In this document: one piece after another, positions 41,313 through 49,772 of the stretch
Layout: each line of letters begins with the position of its first letter
Position numbering within the stretch: position 1 is the first letter of the stretch
Source: Actinomadura citrea
Lineage (GTDB): Bacteria; Actinomycetota; Actinomycetes; Streptosporangiales; Streptosporangiaceae
Assembly: GCF_013409045.1 (NCBI RefSeq)
Contig: NZ_JACCBT010000001.1
Span: 4,588,001-4,652,000 of the forward strand
Direction of reading: 5' to 3'
DNA: 64,000 nucleotides
The notes under the pieces: model-generated
Databases searched by the model: none
Seen by the model: only the letters and a program-made list of their open reading frames with translations
What the model was told of the DNA's origin: nothing
Made by a program: the position numbers and the translations under genes

Positions 41313-41603
41313 GTGTGGACGCTCACGCTGCGCGGTGGCGCGCGTGTCGCGGTGGCCGCTGCCCAGTGGTGTGACGCGTTCGGCGTCGTCACCCGCGGGC
41401 GGGTGCAGCTGGAACTGCGCGGCGGCGACCTCGGGCCGGTCCTGGGACGCGACGCCGGGTTCTGGCTCTGCGGCACCGGCGTCCGCGCCCTGCGCAACCC
41501 CGGCCGTCGCACGGCGAGGGTACGCATCGTCACCCCCAGGGCCACGACCGTCACATGGCGGTCAACCCACCCCCACCCCAGTCACCGAACGTTGGAGGAT
41601 GAC
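41313..41603 (+). CDS. Cupin-like segment, open into the next gene
   Basis: GTG 41313 starts VWTLTLRGGARVAVAAAQWC and RGRVQLELRGGDLGPVLG, the single-cupin fold of small proteins that commonly follow SigG-like sigma factors. There is no stop before the membrane-protein ATG at 41604, in the same frame, so it is either an N-terminal domain of that protein or a cupin gene that lost its stop. The 41604 ATG has its own GGAGGA site, which favours the second. Confidence 0.45.
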
Positions 41604-42059
41604 ATGAACAGGATGAATGACAGCGGGGTCGTCGCAGGCCCGGCATCGGGCCGAACCAGCCACACCCAACGACTCCGCAGGCTCGTCGGCACCGGGTTTG
41701 TCGCCACGCTGGCAGCGACGGTGGCCACCACTCTCGCCGCTGCGCTTGCCCAGGCCGTCGGCGTCGACTTCGAGGTCCCCGATGGTGGCGAGTCGATCCC
41801 GTTGTCCGGGTTCGCCGTGGTGACCGGCTTCTTCTCGGTCGTGGGCGTCGTCATCGCCGTCGCTCTGCTTCGTTGGAGCGCTCGCCCCGCCGCGCGATTC
41901 GTGTGGACGGCAGTGCCGCTGACCGCGATCTCGCTGGCCCCGCCCTTGTTCTCCGGGGCGGACACCGCCACCGCCATCGCCCTCCTCGGGCTGCACCTCG
42001 TCCCTGCGACGGTGATGGTCCCCACCCTGGCGCGGAGCCTCCGCACCCGGACCGATTGA
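41604..42059 (+). CDS. Four-helix membrane protein (DUF6069-like)
   Basis: 151 residues. After a polar N-terminus, four hydrophobic helices: GFVATLAATVATTLAAALAQ, FAVVTGFFSVVGVVIAVALL, FVWTAVPLTAISLAPPLF and TAIALLGLHLVPATVMVPTL. The pattern and PDGGESIPLSGFAVVTGFFS resemble actinobacterial DUF6069 proteins, integral in the cytoplasmic membrane, function unknown. GGAGGA precedes ATG 41604. Confidence 0.8.
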   Translation: MNRMNDSGVVAGPASGRTSHTQRLRRLVGTGFVATLAATVATTLAAALAQAVGVDFEVPDGGESIPLSGFAVVTGFFSVVGVVIAVALLRWSARPAARFVWTAVPLTAISLAPPLFSGADTATAIALLGLHLVPATVMVPTLARSLRTRTD

Positions 42060-42320
42060 CGATCCCGCAACGGGACAACGCGCGGCGCAAGGCCGTGCGC
42101 ATACGCACTTAGGTCTTGGCTTCTGGTGCTGTCACCCCTTTGTTCCAGCTTCCTTTCTTGGTCGACGTGGGCGTCCAGTACGAGCCCGCCACCGTGACCG
42201 GGCTCGCCGGGACACGCAATGCCTGACGCCCGCGCGGTAACACGGTCACAGGCGGCCACGCCTAGGCCTGCCTGAATTTGCCCCTCGTCGGCTCCTGCCG
42301 CTCCGTCCGTTCCAGGAAGC

Positions 42321-43238
42321 TCAGGGGCGCACGCGAATGACGGTCTTGCCCTTGCGCCGCTTGGTCGGGTTGAGCACGGGGACGGCGTCGTCGAGGGTCG
42401 CGACGGTCCCAATGTGCGTGCGAAGGCGCCCGTCCCGCACCCGGTTGACGATCTCCACCAGCTGACTCGGAACGGACTCGACGACGAAGTCGACCGCGAG
42501 ACCGTCGACGGGGCGGGTCTCAGCAGGCCCGACCACCGACACCAGCGTCCCGCCAGGCCGGATGATGCCCGCCGAGCGCCTCTGGATGTCACCGCCGATG
42601 ACATCGAAGACCAGGTCGACCCTTCCGATGTCTTCGAGATCCCCGTCGTCGAGGGCGAGGAACTCGTTCGCGCCGAAGTCGAGTGCCGCCTGGCGGTCCG
42701 CCGCCCGCCCGGTGCCGATGACGTAAGCGCCGAACTCTCGGGCGAGCTGCGTCACCACAGATCCGACCGCGCCGGCGGCGCCGTGTGCGAGGACGCTCTG
42801 CCCCGCCTGAAGCCGACCATGCTGGAACAAGCCTTGCCATGCGGTCAGGCCGGAGATCGGCAGGCTCGCACCCACCGTGAAGTCGACGGCCCCGGGCAGC
42901 GGCGCGAGGTTGCGTGCCTCCACGGCCGCATATTCGGCCAGGGTTCCATCGCGGTGCCAGTCCGTGATCCCGAACACCCGCTGGCCCAGCGAGAGTCCCG
43001 TTGTGCCGTAGCCGAGGGAGGTGACCACTCCGGCGAACTCGTGGCCGATGATCGCCTGGGCTCGGTCGTGCCCGGAGCGATCGACCCACGTCGAGGGCCA
43101 CTCCCACTCGGCCGGGACGAAGCCCGACGCATGGACTTCAACGACGACGTCGTTGATCGCCGGCGTCGGCTCAGGCCGCTCCGCCAGCTTGATCCCGGCC
43201 GCTTCCGCGGCCTGATCAGTCGCGACGATTGCCTTCAT
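42321..43238 (-). CDS. Quinone oxidoreductase-like zinc-less alcohol dehydrogenase (MDR)
   Basis: 305 residues from ATG 43238 (GGAGGT upstream; longer in-frame starts are poorer). GroES-like part: GHEFAGVVTSLGYGTTGLSLGQRVFGI. Rossmann part: GQSVLAHGAAGAVGSVVTQLAREFGAYVIGTGRA with AxGxxG. No structural or catalytic Cys/His zinc set, so an NADPH:quinone or enone reductase. Stands alone, between a gene-free stretch (42060-42320) and an IS256 remnant. Confidence 0.92.
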   Translation of the reverse strand: MKAIVATDQAAEAAGIKLAERPEPTPAINDVVVEVHASGFVPAEWEWPSTWVDRSGHDRAQAIIGHEFAGVVTSLGYGTTGLSLGQRVFGITDWHRDGTLAEYAAVEARNLAPLPGAVDFTVGASLPISGLTAWQGLFQHGRLQAGQSVLAHGAAGAVGSVVTQLAREFGAYVIGTGRAADRQAALDFGANEFLALDDGDLEDIGRVDLVFDVIGGDIQRRSAGIIRPGGTLVSVVGPAETRPVDGLAVDFVVESVPSQLVEIVNRVRDGRLRTHIGTVATLDDAVPVLNPTKRRKGKTVIRVRP

Positions 43239-43435
43239 CCCTACCTCCGTATACCTCGTGCTTGCTGGCTCCATGCGCAGGTCTGTGACCTGTGTGTTTT
43301 CCCCACTCCGGTGGAACCCGACGCGTTTCAGTGGTCCGTTCGTCCGCGGTGACGGATCGTCTGTGGTGACAGACCGCGGAAGCTCGGGTGCCACAGAACA
43401 CGGACAAGGGCAGGCGACGGGAGCATGGTCAAGAC

Positions 43436-43837
43436 CTAATGGATCAGGTTCTTGGGCGCCTTCTGGTCGGTCGTCGGGGTGTTCGACCAGCTTGCCGTTA
43501 GTGAAGGTTGCTCCTGAGCGGACGAGGGCGACGAGGTGGGTGCGTTGACCGCCCGCCAGCGTGTCTGGGCGGACTCGATGAGCTTGAAAGCCGTGGCCAG
43601 GCCATCGGCCCGTGAACCGGAGCCCTTCACCGCCTGGCGGGCGTAGGTTTCGTCCTCGGCGTTCCAGATCTCCGCCAGGTGCTGCTTGGCGCCCGGGCGC
43701 GCGGATTTCGGGAACGCCCCCAGCACGTTATCGATCTTGTGGAACCAGCAGCGCTGTTGCTCGGCTTTGGGGAACGACTCACCCAGCGCGCCCCAGCGCA
43801 CCGTCCCCGACCGCCAGCACCGGGGCGCGCGTCCCAC
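43436..43837 (-). pseudogene. IS256-family (Mutator) transposase remnant with internal deletion
   Basis: SFPKAEQQRCWFHKIDNVLG then AFPKSARPGAKQHLAEIWNA is the central IS256 block (RCWFHK), followed by ARQAVKGSGSRADGLATAFK then LIESAQTRWRAVNAP from the C-terminus. The ~60-residue stretch normally lying between AVK and GSGS is deleted in frame, and the tail after NAP is frameshifted. The upstream catalytic DDE part is absent. Inactive relic directly beside the AraC gene. Confidence 0.85.
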
Positions 43838-43843
43838 GGCGCC

Positions 43844-44824
43844 TCATTTACCTGCGCGTCCGTACTGCTCCTCCCTGTACTGGCGCGGAGACAACCCGTA
43901 GGCATTGCGGAACGCCTGGGTGAAATGCTGCGGCCTGGAGAACCCCCACCGGGCCGCGATCTCGCTGATCCGACGGGTGACGAGCAGCGGTTCGGCCAGG
44001 TCGCGGCGGCAGTGTTCCAGACGGCACTCGCGGATCCAACCGGCGACCGTGCGGCCTTGCTCGTGGAACAGTTTGTGGAGTAGACGCAGGGAGATGTGAT
44101 GTGCGGCGGCGATCGAGGCCGGGGACAGTTCCGGGTCACCGAGATTCTGCTGTATGAAGTTGTGGATCTGGGCCAAGAGTGCCCGATGGCGGGTGTGCAG
44201 CGGCACCGCGTCGCCAACCTCCAACTCGTGGGCGAGGGCCGCGGTCAGCATTTCCAGCGCGAGGGCGGACAACCTGGCCGAGTCGGCGGGGCTGTACTCG
44301 TCGATGTGCCGGGCGAGCCGAAGGAGGAAGGTCGAGGCGAGCGCCCCGACACCTTGGGCGCCCGGAATGCGCACGGCGGTCAGGCGGTCGAGATCCCGGG
44401 CCGGCAACGGCAGCAGGGCACGCGCGAATCGCAGGACCAGCAGCCGAGCGACGGGGGAGTCCGTCGAGAGTGCCGCCGAGTACGGCCGCGAAGTGTCGTA
44501 GAGAACCATGTCGCCGACGCCGAAGGCCGTCTCCCGGCCGTTCTGCGTGGCGTTCCCCGCACCGTCCACGGCGATCCCGAGTTTGCACAGCCCGGGGTCG
44601 TCTTGGCGGATGAGCTTCGGCGTCCGGTGGATCACGTATGGGGTGGTCGTCATCAGAGCGACCTGTATGGAACCCAGATCCCAGATATCCATACGGGCTT
44701 GAAAACTCATCTCCAGGTTCGGTTCGCAGCTGAGCTCGTAGGGAACCCAGGTTCGGGAACTCACTTCATGCCAGAAGCCAAACCGCTCACTGGCAGGCAA
44801 CCCGTCCGTGCTCACGGTGCGCAT
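43844..44824 (-). CDS. AraC-family regulator with AraC_binding_2 domain
   Basis: About 326 residues. The N-terminal sensor MRTVSTDGLPASERFGFWHEVSSRTWVPYEL and GVGDMVLYDTSRPY match the NphR/AraC_binding_2 type; the C-terminal double HTH reads SPASIAAAHHISLRLLHKLFHEQGRTVAGWIRECRLEHCRRDLA and ISEIAARWGFSRPQHFTQAFRNAYGLSPRQYRE. GTG 44833 is an alternative start. Target not adjacent, as the downstream side is an IS256 remnant, which may have replaced it. Confidence 0.9.
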   Translation of the reverse strand: MRTVSTDGLPASERFGFWHEVSSRTWVPYELSCEPNLEMSFQARMDIWDLGSIQVALMTTTPYVIHRTPKLIRQDDPGLCKLGIAVDGAGNATQNGRETAFGVGDMVLYDTSRPYSAALSTDSPVARLLVLRFARALLPLPARDLDRLTAVRIPGAQGVGALASTFLLRLARHIDEYSPADSARLSALALEMLTAALAHELEVGDAVPLHTRHRALLAQIHNFIQQNLGDPELSPASIAAAHHISLRLLHKLFHEQGRTVAGWIRECRLEHCRRDLAEPLLVTRRISEIAARWGFSRPQHFTQAFRNAYGLSPRQYREEQYGRAGK

Positions 44825-45144
44825 CTGGGCCACCGGTCAGCGCCTGAGGCGGTCTCACCGCCGGTACGCCAGTTCGCGCGGGTCAGCATCACGCCGGCGC
44901 CGCCAGTCCGACCGGTCCGAGACAGGCCATTGGTACGACCTTCAGCCGCAGCCGCCACGCTCAGCCACGCCCGAAAGCGCACCAGGTCTGTTTGCTCTAC
45001 CAGCAGGGCGGATCCGACAACCATTTCACTGGCGCCCCGTTGACCGAAGCCATCCACCACGTCCAGCATTCGGTCGTTGCCTTCCTTTTTCAGTGCATTT
45101 CTCATCGCCTCCGCCCCGCCCGCGAGACCGCGGGGTTCGGTCAT
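44812..45144 (-). CDS. Hypothetical ORF overlapping the AraC start
   Basis: 110 residues from ATG 45144 (GGGGAAGAG upstream): MTEPRGLAGGAEAMRNALKK then EGNDRMLDVVDGFGQRGASE and a short helical segment LLVEQTDLVRFRAWLSVAAA. Its stop overlaps the AraC start region, suggesting coupling. Family unrecognised; coding status uncertain. Confidence 0.33.
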   Translation of the reverse strand: MTEPRGLAGGAEAMRNALKKEGNDRMLDVVDGFGQRGASEMVVGSALLVEQTDLVRFRAWLSVAAAAEGRTNGLSRTGRTGGAGVMLTRANWRTGGETASGADRWPRCAP

Positions 45145-45678
45145 CGCTCTTCCCCACCTGCCGCTTTCGATCTTTGACGATTCACGCTTGGGGAGTGAGG
45201 AGCGGTCTTTGACGTGCAGACTCGCGTTGCCCGCCCAGAGGAGGTCCTCATCGCGAAGAGGGTGCCAGGGGGCCGTAGGTAAATACATGGACGGAACGTG
45301 GGCGCGTCCGTTTTCGGGGTTCTTGGGTCCGCGACAGCCCGGTTGCGGGCTCTGAATGCCCGCACGGGTCCGGGATGACGGGCGGCCTTGAGGCAACCAC
45401 CTGCTCCGCGTGGAGGAGACGACGCCGAGGATGCGACTCGGTGTGCACACCGTCTTCCGGAAATCCTCTCGGTGATCGCCGCGGAGCAGTTCCCGGTCGA
45501 CCCGCATCCGTCCATCTCCGATCGGTTCGGCGTCGCGGTCGGGACGGTGATCAGCGAGTGCGCGCCGGCGGAGTCGCTTATAAAAGACCCCGACGTCCGC
45601 TGCAATGCAACGAACGCCGGAGCCGACTTGCATCAGGCAAGGGGAGACGAAACCGGGACGCCCCGGTCTGTCACCAGC
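45145..45678. other. Gene-free stretch
   Basis: Short open stretches only. A plus-strand segment around 45450-45590 reads semi-plausibly (LPEILSVIAAEQFPVDPHPS), but with no start signal or family; probably non-coding or decayed. Confidence 0.4.
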
Positions 45679-45804
45679 TCAGCCAATTCGGGTGCCGCAG
45701 CCCTGGCAGACTCTGGCGTTCTCGCTGTTGTAGGTGCCGCAGGCGGAGCACGGGATCTGATCGACGTTCATCGCCCTGCGGATGATCATCGCGATCTTGC
45801 GCAT
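45679..45804 (-). CDS. 41-residue zinc-ribbon protein
   Basis: ATG 45804 with AAAGGAG at ideal distance encodes MRKIAMIIRRAMNVDQIPCS then ACGTYNSENARVCQGCGTRIG: a basic N-terminal helix followed by CSAC-N10-CQGC, a minimal zinc ribbon. Such micro-proteins may bind nucleic acid or a partner. Easily missed because of its size. No partner gene is adjacent. Confidence 0.7.
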   Translation of the reverse strand: MRKIAMIIRRAMNVDQIPCSACGTYNSENARVCQGCGTRIG

Positions 45805-46227
45805 CGTTCTCTCCTTTGATGATTCGCGGACGGCCTTTACCGCCAGCGATCTGAACTGTACGCCCTGACTGTCTTTCGGCTGCTGAATCCACCATTTCCC
45901 GCGCAGAATGTGCATTCAGATGTAAGAACGGTGCACGCAAACGTAAGAGGGCATCAGAAGCCACCTATGGCGCGCGAAGTGCGCCTGGTTCGGTCCGGTC
46001 TTCTTCCGAAGGGCCTCGCGGACGGCGCGCCCTCTCCTGCCCCGCCTGGCCCGCTTCCAGCCGTGAACGACGCCCGAGCGCACCAGACGGGTAGAGCACC
46101 GAGCCGAGAAGAATCTTGGCCCGGGGTTCCCGTTGATCTTGCGCCGCGGCCTCTTACGAGAGACGGCCCGCCGCTGTTGAAGCGCCACCTTCGGCGCTCG
46201 GGCGGGACGATAGGGGAGCGGATCGGG
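45805..46227. other. Gene-free stretch before the ECF cassette
   Basis: No supportable gene. It must hold the promoters of the zinc-ribbon gene (leftward) and the ECF cassette (rightward); I cannot place a confident -35/-10 pair. Confidence 0.4.
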
Positions 46228-46338
46228 AATGTTGACCCAGTTGGCTGCGGTGGCGCCGGTGCTCGCCGCGGTGATCAGTGTGGTGGACGGCCGGCTGCGG
46301 GCCCGCCGGGAGCAGTCCCGCCGGGCCGGTGATGAGTG
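46228..46338 (+). CDS. 36-residue membrane micro-peptide upstream of ECF sigma factor
   Basis: ATG 46228 (GGGGAG about ten bases upstream) encodes MLTQLAAVAPVLAAVISVVD then GRLRARREQSRRAGDE: one hydrophobic helix and a basic tail. Its TGA lies inside the start of the sigma gene (46332), a seven-base overlap that suggests translational coupling. Function unknown; it could be a membrane-bound regulator of the sigma factor. Confidence 0.5.
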
Positions 46339-46967
46339 ATGGCCAGGACCGGGAGGCCGCGCATCACCGCGGGCCGGACCCGGCCGGCGGCGGAGGCCAG
46401 GCGGCTACGGGCGGCAGGATGGCAGCGATGCGGCAGGACTTCCTGGACTTCTTCGACACAGAGTTCCATCTGGTGGTGCGGTTCGTGATGCGCGACGGCG
46501 CCAGCCTGCACGATGCTCAAGACGCAGCTCAGCAGGGGTTCCTGCAGGGGTGGCGGATGGTGCGGGAGGGTACCTGGGAGCAGATCCGCCATCCACGCGC
46601 CTGGGTCCGCTCGGTGGCGCTGCGGAACCACCGAGCCCGGCGGCGCGTGGAGGTCCCGGTCCGGCAGTTGCCTGAGGCGGCCGCTCCCGGCACCGGGCAC
46701 GCGGAGCTGACCGAGCAGGCCCGCGATCTGATCGCCGCGCTTCGGCTGCTGGACGCTGACGCGCGGGCGGTTCTGGCATTCCACCTGGACGACATCCCCA
46801 CTCACGCCATCGCCGCGTATCAGAGCATTTCTGAGCAGAGGGCCCGGGACCTGCTCAAGAAGGCCCGGCGTACGCTCAGAAAGCATCTGCCCGCGCCACC
46901 GCAGCAGTCGGCGAGGCCCACCGGCACCACCGAGACGGGCAGCCACGAAGGGGGGCGCCAGCCGTGA
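46332..46967 (+). CDS. ECF-type RNA polymerase sigma factor
   Basis: 211 residues from ATG 46332 (46419 is a later alternative). Region 2: FFDTEFHLVVRFVMRDGASLHDAQDAAQQGFLQGWRM. Region 4: LIAALRLLDADARAVLAFHLDDIPTHAIAAYQSISEQRARDLLKKARRTLRKHL. The sigma-2 core is truncated and region 4 has an unusual HAIAAYQSISEQRARDL recognition helix, so promoter specificity is likely idiosyncratic. Overlaps genes on both sides (ATGA-type), forming a tight three-gene cassette. Confidence 0.85.
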   Translation: MSDGQDREAAHHRGPDPAGGGGQAATGGRMAAMRQDFLDFFDTEFHLVVRFVMRDGASLHDAQDAAQQGFLQGWRMVREGTWEQIRHPRAWVRSVALRNHRARRRVEVPVRQLPEAAAPGTGHAELTEQARDLIAALRLLDADARAVLAFHLDDIPTHAIAAYQSISEQRARDLLKKARRTLRKHLPAPPQQSARPTGTTETGSHEGGRQP

Positions 46968-47821
46968 CCACCTCTGACGGCCCGTTCCCGCCGGACGACG
47001 CACTCAGCAACGAGCTCACCGACACCGAACTGGACGCCGCCCTCGGCGCCGCCGATGCCCAATTGCTGGATCATGTGCGCGCGCACACCAACCCGGTCGT
47101 CGCGCTGTCCGCTCTGCTCGGCGGCACCTCCACCGACGCCCAGGACCGCGCGGCGCCACTCTCCGATGGCGCCGCCACCCAGATCCGCGCCCGCACTCAG
47201 GCGCACACCCTGGAGCGCGACCTTCACCGCGCCAGCCTCGGAGTCGGCATACTCGCCGCTCTCCTCGACCCAGACCCCGCGTTCTCCCGGACCGTCGACC
47301 TGAACGATCTCCGCGCCCGCACCCACGATGTCGCTCGCGTCCTCACCCGAGCGGTCGGCCGAGCCGGTGACCTCGCACGCGACCTCGACCTCGCCCGTCA
47401 CCGCCACAGCGGCGCCGCCCGCACCATCGCCACCCTTCTCATCCAGGTGCGTGACGGCGCTCGCACCCTCACCGGCGATCTCGACCACGTCGTCGCCCTC
47501 GACTGCGGGGACGCCCGCGACCTCGACTCCGCTGCCGCCCAGGCGTCCCACCTCGTCCGCGACCTCGATGGTGCCTGCGGCCGTGCCCGCAGCCTCGCCC
47601 ATAACCTGGCGGCGCAACCGGTGAACGCGTCCGGCGCAGACTTGTCCGAGGTCTCGCTGCCCGATCTGGCGGTGCTGGAAGGGGTGGTGTGGGACGAGTT
47701 CACCCGCTGGCAGCCCGGCCTGCGCGACCGGATCGCCGACCGGTCGGAGGAGATCGCAGCCGGTGTCTACCAGGTGCGGAGAGGCACGGCCCGCGACCCG
47801 CACACGGCGCCCGGTCGGTGA
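46964..47821 (+). CDS. Sigma-factor partner protein of unknown family
   Basis: 285 residues from GTG 46964 (GTGA overlap with the sigma stop). An acidic N-terminus, then ~160 residues of Asp/Leu/Ala/Arg helical repeats (DLARDLDLARHRHSGAARTI, ALDCGDARDLDSAAAQASHL), then a folded-looking end LEGVVWDEFTRWQPGLRDRI. No transmembrane helix or zinc anti-sigma motif. Position suggests a regulator or effector of the sigma factor, but the family is unknown to me. Confidence 0.7.
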   Translation: MTTSDGPFPPDDALSNELTDTELDAALGAADAQLLDHVRAHTNPVVALSALLGGTSTDAQDRAAPLSDGAATQIRARTQAHTLERDLHRASLGVGILAALLDPDPAFSRTVDLNDLRARTHDVARVLTRAVGRAGDLARDLDLARHRHSGAARTIATLLIQVRDGARTLTGDLDHVVALDCGDARDLDSAAAQASHLVRDLDGACGRARSLAHNLAAQPVNASGADLSEVSLPDLAVLEGVVWDEFTRWQPGLRDRIADRSEEIAAGVYQVRRGTARDPHTAPGR

Positions 47822-47922
47822 TGTTCGGGGCGGTCGCGCAGACGTGCCCGGGCCGGCGTTGGCGTGCGGTCGGCGGGCGCCGACGGCCGTACCCCTTCAG
47901 CGGCCGCCAGTGAAGGGCAGCG

Positions 47923-48435
47923 TCACGGTGCCCCTTCCGCCGAGGCTCGGCTCCCTACCGGGATCACCCGGTGGAGAACCAGCCCCATGTAGTACTCATC
48001 GACGAACTCGCCATCCACGCACACCGAGGAGCGCCGTACTCCCTCCACCTGGAATCCGCAGGCTTCGTACAGACCCAACGCAACCCGGTTGTGGCTCATG
48101 GCCGTGAGTTCCAGCCGCCACATTCCCAGAAGCCGCGCCTGAGCGATCGCCGCCTCCAGCAGGCCGCGGCCGACTCCTTGTCCATGATGGGAGGAGCGTA
48201 CGCCCAGCACGATCGCACCCCGGCCTCGTGCCCGCCGCCACCGTGACGCAAAGACGTCGATCACTCCGACGAGCCGTCCGCCGTCATCGGCGATGAACCG
48301 GTACGACCGGTCTGGAAGTTCGTTGCCGCGTTCGCCGGGCTCAGCGAGCATGAACGTCGTCTCTGTGTCCAAAGCGCGGCGAAGCTCAGCAAGGGCCTCG
48401 CCTTCCTCCGCGGCGAGGGGCCGGATGGTTGCCAT
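47923..48435 (-). CDS. GNAT N-acetyltransferase
   Basis: 170 residues. MATIRPLAAEEGEALAELRRAL, GRGAIVLGVRSSHHGQGVGRGLLEAAIAQARLLGMWRLELTAMSHNRVALGLYEACGFQVEG covers motifs C-A-B, with the acetyl-CoA loop GQGVGRG. YYMGLVLHR near the C-terminus is typical of the L-amino-acid/phosphinothricin-type or RimI-like group. GTG 48453 is an alternative start. Substrate unknown; no operon partner. Confidence 0.88.
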   Translation of the reverse strand: MATIRPLAAEEGEALAELRRALDTETTFMLAEPGERGNELPDRSYRFIADDGGRLVGVIDVFASRWRRARGRGAIVLGVRSSHHGQGVGRGLLEAAIAQARLLGMWRLELTAMSHNRVALGLYEACGFQVEGVRRSSVCVDGEFVDEYYMGLVLHRVIPVGSRASAEGAP

Positions 48436-48578
48436 GGCACCAGGATTCGTCACCTACGTCCAGGCGGTGTGCGCCGGGCAGGCCGCCGATCGGGGTTTCG
48501 CGGACGTGCTCACCGTGCACCCAGTGAGCCGAGCGCCCGGAACGGTTCTCCGGCCGCCGTCCTGCCGCGCGGGACAGG

Positions 48579-49715
48579 TCAGCGGACCAGGCGGAAGAAC
48601 GTGCGGATGTCAGTGATCAAGAGGTCCGGTGCCTCCATCGCGGCGAAGTGGCCGCCGCGGTCGAACTCCGACCAGTGGATCACGTTGTGCTCGCGTTCGG
48701 CGATGCGGCGGACCCCGGCGTCACCGGGGAAGACCGCCACCCCGGTGGGGACATCGGACTTTTCGACCGGGCGGCCCCAGTCGGCGGCGCCCTCCTTGTA
48801 GAGGCGGGCCGATGACGCCGCGGTGCCGGTGAGCCAGTAGATCGTGACGTCGGTGAGCAACTGGTCGCGGTCCACGGCCTCTTCGGGCAGCGCGTGCGCG
48901 GGATCGGTCCACTCCTTGAACTTCTCCACGATCCAGGCCAGTTGACCGGCGGGAGAGTCGTGCAGCCCGAAGGCCACCGTCTGCGGACGGGTCGACTGGA
49001 CCATGGCATAGGCCGCGCGGTCGTGGTCGGAGTACTGGGCCAGGCGCGCCTGTTCCGCCTCGGTCAGGCCGTCCAACTCGCCGGGCTGGAAGGTCGGGAA
49101 GCCCAGCGCGCCGTTGACATGGACGCCGATGACGTTGCCCGGGGCGAGGCGGCCGAGTTCGGGGGAGATCACCGAGCCGGTGTCGCCGCCGTGGGCGCCG
49201 TACCGGTCGTAGCCGAGACGGCGCATCAGCTCGGCCCAGGCGTGGGCCGCCCGGCGAGGGCTCCAGCCGGTCTCCCGGGTGGGGCCGGAGAACCCGAAGC
49301 CGGGCAGGGAGGGCGCGACCACGTGGAAGGCGTCGGCGGGGTCGCCGCCGTGGGCGCGGGGGTCGGTGAGCGGGCCGAGGATCTTCGTGAACTCGGCGAC
49401 CGAGCCGGGCCAGCCGTGCGTGATGATCAGCGGGAGCGCGTCCGGCTCGGGGGAGCGGACGTGCAGGAAGTGGATGTTCTGGCCGTCGATCCCGGTGGTG
49501 AACTGCGGGTACCGGTTGAGCGCCGCCTCCTGCGCGCGCCAGTCGTACTCCGTCCGCCAGTAGTCGGCCAGCTGCCTGGCGTAGGCGGACGGGACCCCGT
49601 ACGACCAGCCGGTGCCGGGCAGTTCGTCCGGCCAGCGGGTGCGGGCCAGGCGGTCGCGCAGGTCGTCCAGGTCGGCCTGCGGGATGTCGATGCGGAACGG
49701 GTTGATCTTTGTCAT
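48579..49715 (-). CDS. Epoxide hydrolase
   Basis: 378 residues. The N-terminal EHN domain is FRIDIPQADLDDLRDRLARTRWPDELPGTGWSYGV. The hydrolase core has LPLIITHGWPGSVAEF (HGWPG oxyanion), YGAHGGDTGSVISPELG (GGDxG nucleophile Asp), and C-terminal FDRGGHFAAMEAPDLL (catalytic His). Opens epoxides by adding water. Divergent from a WYL regulator around a perfect 31-bp palindrome, so almost certainly its target. Confidence 0.94.
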   Translation of the reverse strand: MTKINPFRIDIPQADLDDLRDRLARTRWPDELPGTGWSYGVPSAYARQLADYWRTEYDWRAQEAALNRYPQFTTGIDGQNIHFLHVRSPEPDALPLIITHGWPGSVAEFTKILGPLTDPRAHGGDPADAFHVVAPSLPGFGFSGPTRETGWSPRRAAHAWAELMRRLGYDRYGAHGGDTGSVISPELGRLAPGNVIGVHVNGALGFPTFQPGELDGLTEAEQARLAQYSDHDRAAYAMVQSTRPQTVAFGLHDSPAGQLAWIVEKFKEWTDPAHALPEEAVDRDQLLTDVTIYWLTGTAASSARLYKEGAADWGRPVEKSDVPTGVAVFPGDAGVRRIAEREHNVIHWSEFDRGGHFAAMEAPDLLITDIRTFFRLVR

Positions 49716-49731
49716 GTCCAGTACGTTAGGA

Positions 49732-49762
49732 GCAGGCTAGGACCGATTCGGTCCTAGCCTGC
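49732..49762. promoter_or_regulatory. 31-bp perfect palindrome, WYL-regulator operator
   Basis: GCAGGCTAGGACCGA (49732-49746), one base, then its exact complement TCGGTCCTAGCCTGC (49748-49762). It lies 16 bases from the epoxide-hydrolase start and 10 from the regulator start, so a bound protein would block both. Confidence 0.85.
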
Positions 49763-49772
49763 AGGCAGAATC

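Noticed and set aside
45388..45819. Plus-strand 143-codon frame, with TATAAAAG near 45580
   Set aside because: No family, and its 3' half is antisense to the well-supported zinc-ribbon gene; the TATA-like string is not a bacterial promoter signal here.
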